A stretch of 64,000 bases of DNA, from positions 124,001 through 188,000 of the forward strand of contig NZ_LQIT01000078.1 in assembly GCF_001499965.1 (NCBI RefSeq). Direction: 5' to 3'. Under the pieces are notes generated by a model. The model was given only the letters and a program-made list of their open reading frames with translations. It did not search any database and was not told where the DNA came from. The translations under genes and the position numbers were made by a program. The stretch is from Mycobacterium sp. GA-2829. GTDB lineage: Bacteria > Actinomycetota > Actinomycetes > Mycobacteriales > Mycobacteriaceae. This document shows positions 59,906 through 64,000 of the stretch, piece by piece. Positions within the stretch are counted from its first letter, which is position 1, and the number at the start of each line of letters is the position of its first letter.

Positions 59906-61062
59906 CGACCGCCCGCCACACCCGCTCCGGCCGGGACCGCGGGCTGTGCCGAAGGACCTTGTTGCGGAATGGCATTCACCTGCGGCAGCGCGACCGTCTG
60001 CATGATCCGGTTGATCACCGTCTCCGCGGACACCTCGTCGGCCAGCGCGTCGTAGGTCAGCACCAGACGGTGCCGCAGCACATCGGGGATGACCTCGACG
60101 ACGTCCTGCGGGATGACGTAGTCGCGGCCACGCACCAGCGCCAGCGCACGCGCCGCGGCGATGATGCCGAGCGAGGCACGCGGTGAGGCACCGTAGGCGA
60201 TCCACGACTTCGCGTCGGGCATCCCGAACTTCTCCGGTTCGCGGGTGGCGGTGACGATGCGGACGACGTAGTCGACGAGCGCGTGGTGGACGAACGTGTT
60301 GGCCGCGACGTCCTGCAGCCGCATCAGGTCACCGGTGGCGAGGATCTGCTTGGGCTCCGGGGGTTTCACACCCATCCGGTAGATGATCTCGCGCTCCTCC
60401 TCCGGCGACGGGTAGTCGATGTTGAGCTTGAACAGGAAGCGGTCGCGCTGCGCCTCGGGCAGTGCGTAGACGCCCTCCTGCTCGATGGGGTTCTGTGTCG
60501 CCATGACGAGGAACGGCTGCGGCAGCGGGAAGGTCTTGCCGCCGATGGAGATCTTGCGCTCGGCCATCACCTCGAGCAGGGCGGACTGCACCTTGGCCGG
60601 GGCGCGGTTGATCTCGTCGGCGAGCAGGAAGTTCACCACCACGGGGCCGAGTTCGATGTCGAACTCTTCCTTGCCCTGCCGGAAGATGCGGGTACCGATG
60701 ATGTCGGTGGGCACCAGGTCGGGGGTGAACTGGATGCGCGCGAACGTGCCGCCGACGACCTTGGCGAAGGTCTCGACCGCCAGCGTCTTGGCCACACCCG
60801 GCACGCCCTCGAGGAGGACGTGACCCTTGGCGAGCAGGCCGACGAGCATCCGCTCGACCAACCGGTCCTGGCCGACGATGATGCGCTTGACCTCGAAGAT
60901 CGCCCGCTCCAGCGTGTGCACCTCGGACTGCAGGCCGCCGGAGGCAGGTTGCGCGGCGGGCGGGCTCTGCGGTGCGGCGTGGGAACCGGCGGGATAACCC
61001 TGCGCGGGGTTCGGACCGGAATAACCTCCGGCGCCCTGCGGCGGCCCACTCGGTGACGTCAT
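59902..61062 (-). CDS. moxR1: MoxR-family AAA+ ATPase
   Basis: This 386-residue ATPase has a Pro/Gly-rich N-terminal tail (1-45), Walker A GVPGVAKT, Walker B LLADEINRAPAK, sensor MATQNPIEQEG and arginine-finger AQRDRFLFK, all AAA+ MoxR features. ATG 61062 with AGAGGAATC upstream is preferred over a longer frame. MoxR proteins fold or activate partner complexes with VWA proteins, and both likely partners follow directly. Confidence 0.95.
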   Translation of the reverse strand: MTSPSGPPQGAGGYSGPNPAQGYPAGSHAAPQSPPAAQPASGGLQSEVHTLERAIFEVKRIIVGQDRLVERMLVGLLAKGHVLLEGVPGVAKTLAVETFAKVVGGTFARIQFTPDLVPTDIIGTRIFRQGKEEFDIELGPVVVNFLLADEINRAPAKVQSALLEVMAERKISIGGKTFPLPQPFLVMATQNPIEQEGVYALPEAQRDRFLFKLNIDYPSPEEEREIIYRMGVKPPEPKQILATGDLMRLQDVAANTFVHHALVDYVVRIVTATREPEKFGMPDAKSWIAYGASPRASLGIIAAARALALVRGRDYVIPQDVVEVIPDVLRHRLVLTYDALADEVSAETVINRIMQTVALPQVNAIPQQGPSAQPAVPAGAGVAGGR

Positions 61063-61177
61063 CGAGATTCCTCTCACTGTTATCGCTGGTCGTGCGGTGG
61101 ACGCGAGGGCGCCCGCCGTCAACTATTCCAGGCAGTCCGAATTCCGTCGACGTTGCCCGGTTCGCCTCAGGCTGTGC

Positions 61178-61900
61178 TCAGGATTCGATGATGCGGGCCA
61201 CGTATGGCTGCAGCCCGGCGTTGCGGACGGGGCTGACCGTCACCTTGCCCGCGCTGCCCGAGGACTCGAGCATCTGCCCGTTGCCGAGGTACATGGCCAC
61301 GTGCTGGCTGCCGCCGGGACCCCAGAACAACAGGTCGCCGCGCTTCGCCTGTGAGGTCGGGACTTTGCGTCCGGTGTTGTACTGGTCGCCCGAGTACTTC
61401 GGGATGAGTACGCCCACCCCGGCGTAGGAGAACTGGGTGAAACCCGAGCAGTCGTAGCCGACGGTGTTGGCACCCGAGTCGATGCCCCGGCTGGGGCCGT
61501 TGGGTTTTCCGCCGCCCCAGGAGTACGGGGTCCCCATCTGCGAGGCGCCACGCCGGATCACGTACTCGATCGCCTGCGGTCCGCGCACGCGGCCAGGAGC
61601 GACACCCGCGGCGGGCGCGGACCCGAGCCCGATGCTCGACAGGAACTTGCGGCCCAGATCCATCGTCACCTGAGTGGCCTGCGCGGTCGCCTGCAGCGAC
61701 GCGTTGGCGATCGCCAGCGGGTCCCCCGGCGCACCGGCGCTGAGAAGCTTGGGCAGCGTGGGGTCCCACTGTCCGTCGTCGGGTGCGGCGTGCGCGGGGC
61801 TGCTCACCCCGACCAGCATCGCGACTGCGGCCACCGCAACGACGGCCATCTTGACGCCGTGAAAAGCAATGCGGCGCAATGAATCCAACAATCTCACCAT
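61178..61900 (-). CDS. ripB: Secreted NlpC/P60 endopeptidase RipB
   Basis: This 240-residue peptidoglycan hydrolase has a signal peptide (1-38, cleavage after AHA) and a C-terminal NlpC/P60 domain (about 115-240). The catalytic Cys is in YDCSGFTQ and the His in SQHVAMYLGNG. It cleaves the D-Glu-mDAP bond. The linker lacks the long coiled coil of RipA. Its start overlaps the ripA stop by 7 bp, so both hydrolases are co-translated. Confidence 0.94.
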   Translation of the reverse strand: MVRLLDSLRRIAFHGVKMAVVAVAAVAMLVGVSSPAHAAPDDGQWDPTLPKLLSAGAPGDPLAIANASLQATAQATQVTMDLGRKFLSSIGLGSAPAAGVAPGRVRGPQAIEYVIRRGASQMGTPYSWGGGKPNGPSRGIDSGANTVGYDCSGFTQFSYAGVGVLIPKYSGDQYNTGRKVPTSQAKRGDLLFWGPGGSQHVAMYLGNGQMLESSGSAGKVTVSPVRNAGLQPYVARIIES

Positions 61901-63300
61901 TCAATCAACCGGGTCGCGTACGGGGTCATGCCGCTGGTGCGCACCGGCGAGATCTTGACCACCGACCCGGTGTAGGGGGCTTCGAGCATCTGACCGTCGC
62001 CGAGGTAGAGCGCGACGTGCTGGCTGGCGTTGGGTCCCCAGAACAGCATGTCGCCACGCCGCATCTGCGAGTTCGGCACCTTGCGGCCTGCGTTGTACTG
62101 GGATCCGGAGTAGTGGTCGAGTTTGATCCCGACTCCGGCGAACGCGTACAGCATCAGGCCCGAGCAGTCGAAGCCGACGGTGCCTGCGCCGGAATCGATT
62201 CCGCGGCTTGGGCCGGCGGCGTTCCCGCCACCCCACGAGTACGGCACGCCCATCTGCGACATGGCGCGTTTGATGACGTACTCGGTGGCCTGCCTGCCGT
62301 AGACGCGCGGGATCGCACCGTTGGTGAACCCGGACGGGGTGGGCAGCAGGCCGATCTTCTGCAGGAAGGAACGGCCCATCTGCTGGGTCACCTGCGCCGA
62401 GGTGGCGGTGATCCCGAGGATGGCGTTGATGATCGCGATCGGGTCGCCGCTGACGAACGCGCTGGGGATCGCGGGCAGCGTGGGATCCCATGCGGTGTTC
62501 CAGTTCTGGGTCGCCGGCGCCGGTGCGCCCGGCGCGCGGTCCCAGTTCGCACCGGGAGCCGACGGGGCCGCCTGCGGGGCGGCGGGCGCGGTGGATGCGG
62601 ACGCCTTGCGGACCTCGGCGAGCCGCGCTTGGGCGGCGGCCCGCTCGGCCGAGAGGCGGTCCAGTTCGGCCTGCTGACCCTTGAAGTTCTGCTGCGCCTC
62701 GGTGAGTGCGGCGACCGCGGCGCGCTGGCTGGCCTCGGCGTCGGCGGTGGCCTGGTCGGCCTTCTGCTTGGCAAGGCGCGCAGCGGATTCCTTGTTGACC
62801 TGTTCGGTGCGGGCGCGCTGCAGGTTCTCGATGACGCGCGCCGAACTGACCGACAGCGTCTGGGCGGTCGAGGCGGTGTGCAGTACGTCGGCGGGGTCGG
62901 CGGCGGTCACGTACGACGACGACGGACCGCTGACATAGGTGGCCGCGGCGAAGGTGTCGAAGCGCCTCTGGGCGGCTTCGATGGCGATGGTGGCGTCCTC
63001 GATCCCGCGCTGGCTGGTCTCGAGCTCACGCTGAGCGGTGGCAGCGGCGTCACGGGCGTTCTGTACGTCGACGATCGCCTTGTTGACGCTCTCCTGCGTG
63101 CTCTGGACGGTGGCGCCGAGGTCCTGCAGCTTCTGGTTGGCGTTGGCGACGGCGGCCACCAGCGTCGCGACGTCGTTGGTGTCCGCGGACGCGGGGGCGC
63201 CGCCCCACAGCGCCGTCGACATCAACAGACCCGCGGTGAGGGGCAGCGCGCACATCCGGCCGACTAGCCGGGATGCGGAGGCGCGAGCGGTGCGTCTCAT
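61894..63300 (-). CDS. ripA: Secreted NlpC/P60 endopeptidase RipA
   Basis: This 468-residue peptidoglycan hydrolase needed for cell separation has a signal peptide (1-40, ending near ASA). A long Ala/Gln/Glu-rich coiled coil (about 45-245) is followed by a Pro/Ala linker and a C-terminal NlpC/P60 domain (about 340-468). The catalytic residues are Cys in FDCSGLMLY and His in SQHVALYLGDG. ATG 63300 has AAGGAGACTCGAG upstream, so the longer frame is rejected. The coiled coil is known to block the active site until processed. Confidence 0.95.
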   Translation of the reverse strand: MRRTARASASRLVGRMCALPLTAGLLMSTALWGGAPASADTNDVATLVAAVANANQKLQDLGATVQSTQESVNKAIVDVQNARDAAATAQRELETSQRGIEDATIAIEAAQRRFDTFAAATYVSGPSSSYVTAADPADVLHTASTAQTLSVSSARVIENLQRARTEQVNKESAARLAKQKADQATADAEASQRAAVAALTEAQQNFKGQQAELDRLSAERAAAQARLAEVRKASASTAPAAPQAAPSAPGANWDRAPGAPAPATQNWNTAWDPTLPAIPSAFVSGDPIAIINAILGITATSAQVTQQMGRSFLQKIGLLPTPSGFTNGAIPRVYGRQATEYVIKRAMSQMGVPYSWGGGNAAGPSRGIDSGAGTVGFDCSGLMLYAFAGVGIKLDHYSGSQYNAGRKVPNSQMRRGDMLFWGPNASQHVALYLGDGQMLEAPYTGSVVKISPVRTSGMTPYATRLIEW

Positions 63301-63523
63301 TCGACTCGAGTCTCCTTGGGGTCGACGCGAACGTGGTGCACGTCCGGGAGGGGCACCGATGCACACAAGTCACATCAGGCACAGCGACATCATTGGGTAC
63401 CGAATGCACCGTACGTCACAATCGACGCTGAAGAAACTTTAGTCACAAACTACATGTTTGTAATTGAATTAACTGTTATCGAATAGTGATCTTCGAAATG
63501 GCGCAGCGCGACGAGAAACGGCG
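63301..63523. promoter_or_regulatory. Promoter region of ripAB
   Basis: This is 223 bp of notably A+T-rich sequence (especially 63420-63490) upstream of ripA. On the plus strand GTCACA occurs three times (63369, 63415 and 63442). A small palindrome ACAAAC-TACAT-GTTTGT lies at 63445-63461. GTCAC-type repeats are reported for MtrA sites near ripA in M. tuberculosis, so MtrA control is plausible but not shown. Confidence 0.4.
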
Positions 63524-64000
63524 TCAGCGCTGGTCAGAGTCTGTCGGCGCGGTTTCGACCGCAGCCGCCCGTTTGCCTCGAATCTGTAACCATCGCGTCG
63601 CCGCGGTGGCCGCCGCGACCCCTAAAACAACGACAATGGTCAATGCGGTCCAGGGGAAATCCGGAGTGGTGAGTTGGCCGACGAAATTCTTCGACGACTG
63701 CACCGGATCGCCGGTCTTGGCGAGGTCCTGACCGGCCTCCAGCGTCACCCGGTCGAAGACCGAACTGTAGGTGCCGGCGAACGACGGGCTCATCGCCAGC
63801 ACGGTCGACCCCGGGTAGACCTGGCCGACCTCGGTCGCGATGTCGCGCAGCGGGGTGTCGATCGGCGGATTCGTATCGATGACGACGATCTTGAGATCGA
63901 TGCCGTCGGAGCGAGCCTCCGAGACCACCTGCCGCAACGCCGCCTCATCGGCCCCCGGCGCACTGACGCCGTCGTCCCCCACGTCGGCGATCACCTTGTT
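63524..64000 (-). CDS. Membrane protein, Rv1476-like, N-terminus outside the window
   Basis: The frame is open to the right edge, so the protein start is missing; 158 residues are visible. The outer part contains VIDTNPPIDTPLRDIATEVG and VYPGSTVLAMSPSFAGTYS, followed by a single C-terminal transmembrane helix (about 112-134) and a short basic tail. Gene order (upstream of ripA-ripB-moxR1) and sequence style match M. tuberculosis Rv1476, a membrane protein of unknown function. The gap to ripA is 223 bp. Confidence 0.8.
   Translation of the reverse strand, partial: NKVIADVGDDGVSAPGADEAALRQVVSEARSDGIDLKIVVIDTNPPIDTPLRDIATEVGQVYPGSTVLAMSPSFAGTYSSVFDRVTLEAGQDLAKTGDPVQSSKNFVGQLTTPDFPWTALTIVVVLGVAAATAATRWLQIRGKRAAAVETAPTDSDQR

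Overview
This is 64 kb of high-GC actinobacterial chromosome. The gene set points to a Mycobacterium, most likely a rapid grower (Mycolicibacterium type). The markers are mabA-inhA followed by a ferrochelatase with C-terminal cysteines, ripA-ripB, moxR1, the pupylation genes pafA/pafB/pafC, helY, tatA/tatC, pepE, an Rv2074-like F420-dependent reductase, and aerobic cobalamin genes with a fused cobI-cobJ. No rRNA, complete tRNA, CRISPR array, integrase or transposase was seen. The identifications rest on protein motifs and remembered families; no database search was run.

Layout. (1) 1-16 kb: the end of an FtsX-type ABC permease, then a three-gene lipopeptide-type biosynthetic operon on the minus strand: an SDR, a 2,867-aa FAAL-ACP-KS-AT-DH-ER-KR-ACP polyketide synthase, and an NRPS built as C-A-PCP followed by two FabH-like (KAS III) domains. 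The second KAS III has lost its catalytic residues. There is no thioesterase or reductase domain, so the KAS III pair is the natural candidate for product release. (2) 16-25 kb: a CNMP-domain protein, cobG-cobH-cobIJ, a phosphotransferase-fold kinase, then convergent cobL-cobM-cobK with an SDR, and an Rv2074-like reductase. (3) 25-35 kb: core genes pepE, a hotdog-like protein, a 5'-3' exonuclease, a DUF4333 protein, helY, tatC, tatA, pafC, pafB. (4) 35-41 kb: a type VII secretion (ESX)-associated island between pafB and pafA. It holds an EspC-like protein, two paralogous proline-rich membrane-anchored proteins, one large EspK-like protein, a relic of a second EspK-like gene, and long hairpins. 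(5) 41-42.5 kb: pafA.

(6) 42.6-54.6 kb: an eight-gene minus-strand operon for complete choline/glycine-betaine catabolism. In pathway order it carries a choline dehydrogenase-like GMC enzyme, betaine aldehyde dehydrogenase, a Rieske betaine monooxygenase, a dimethylglycine dehydrogenase-like enzyme and monomeric sarcosine oxidase. It also has an APC permease, a CNMP-CBS-DUF294 signalling protein and an IclR regulator, with a palindrome in front of the operon. (7) 54.6-55.2 kb: a tRNA-3'-end-like scrap, two copies of a dispersed palindromic repeat (a third copy is at 34.9 kb), and a small DUF3297 gene. (8) 55.2-64 kb: hemH, inhA, fabG1, VWA and DUF58 proteins, moxR1, ripB, ripA, and the start-truncated Rv1476-like gene, all on the minus strand.

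The strongest candidates for undescribed biology are the NRPS with a tandem active/degenerate KAS III terminus, and the ESX-associated island, in which two membrane anchors share near-identical N-termini but have divergent outer domains and a partner gene has decayed to its last codons.
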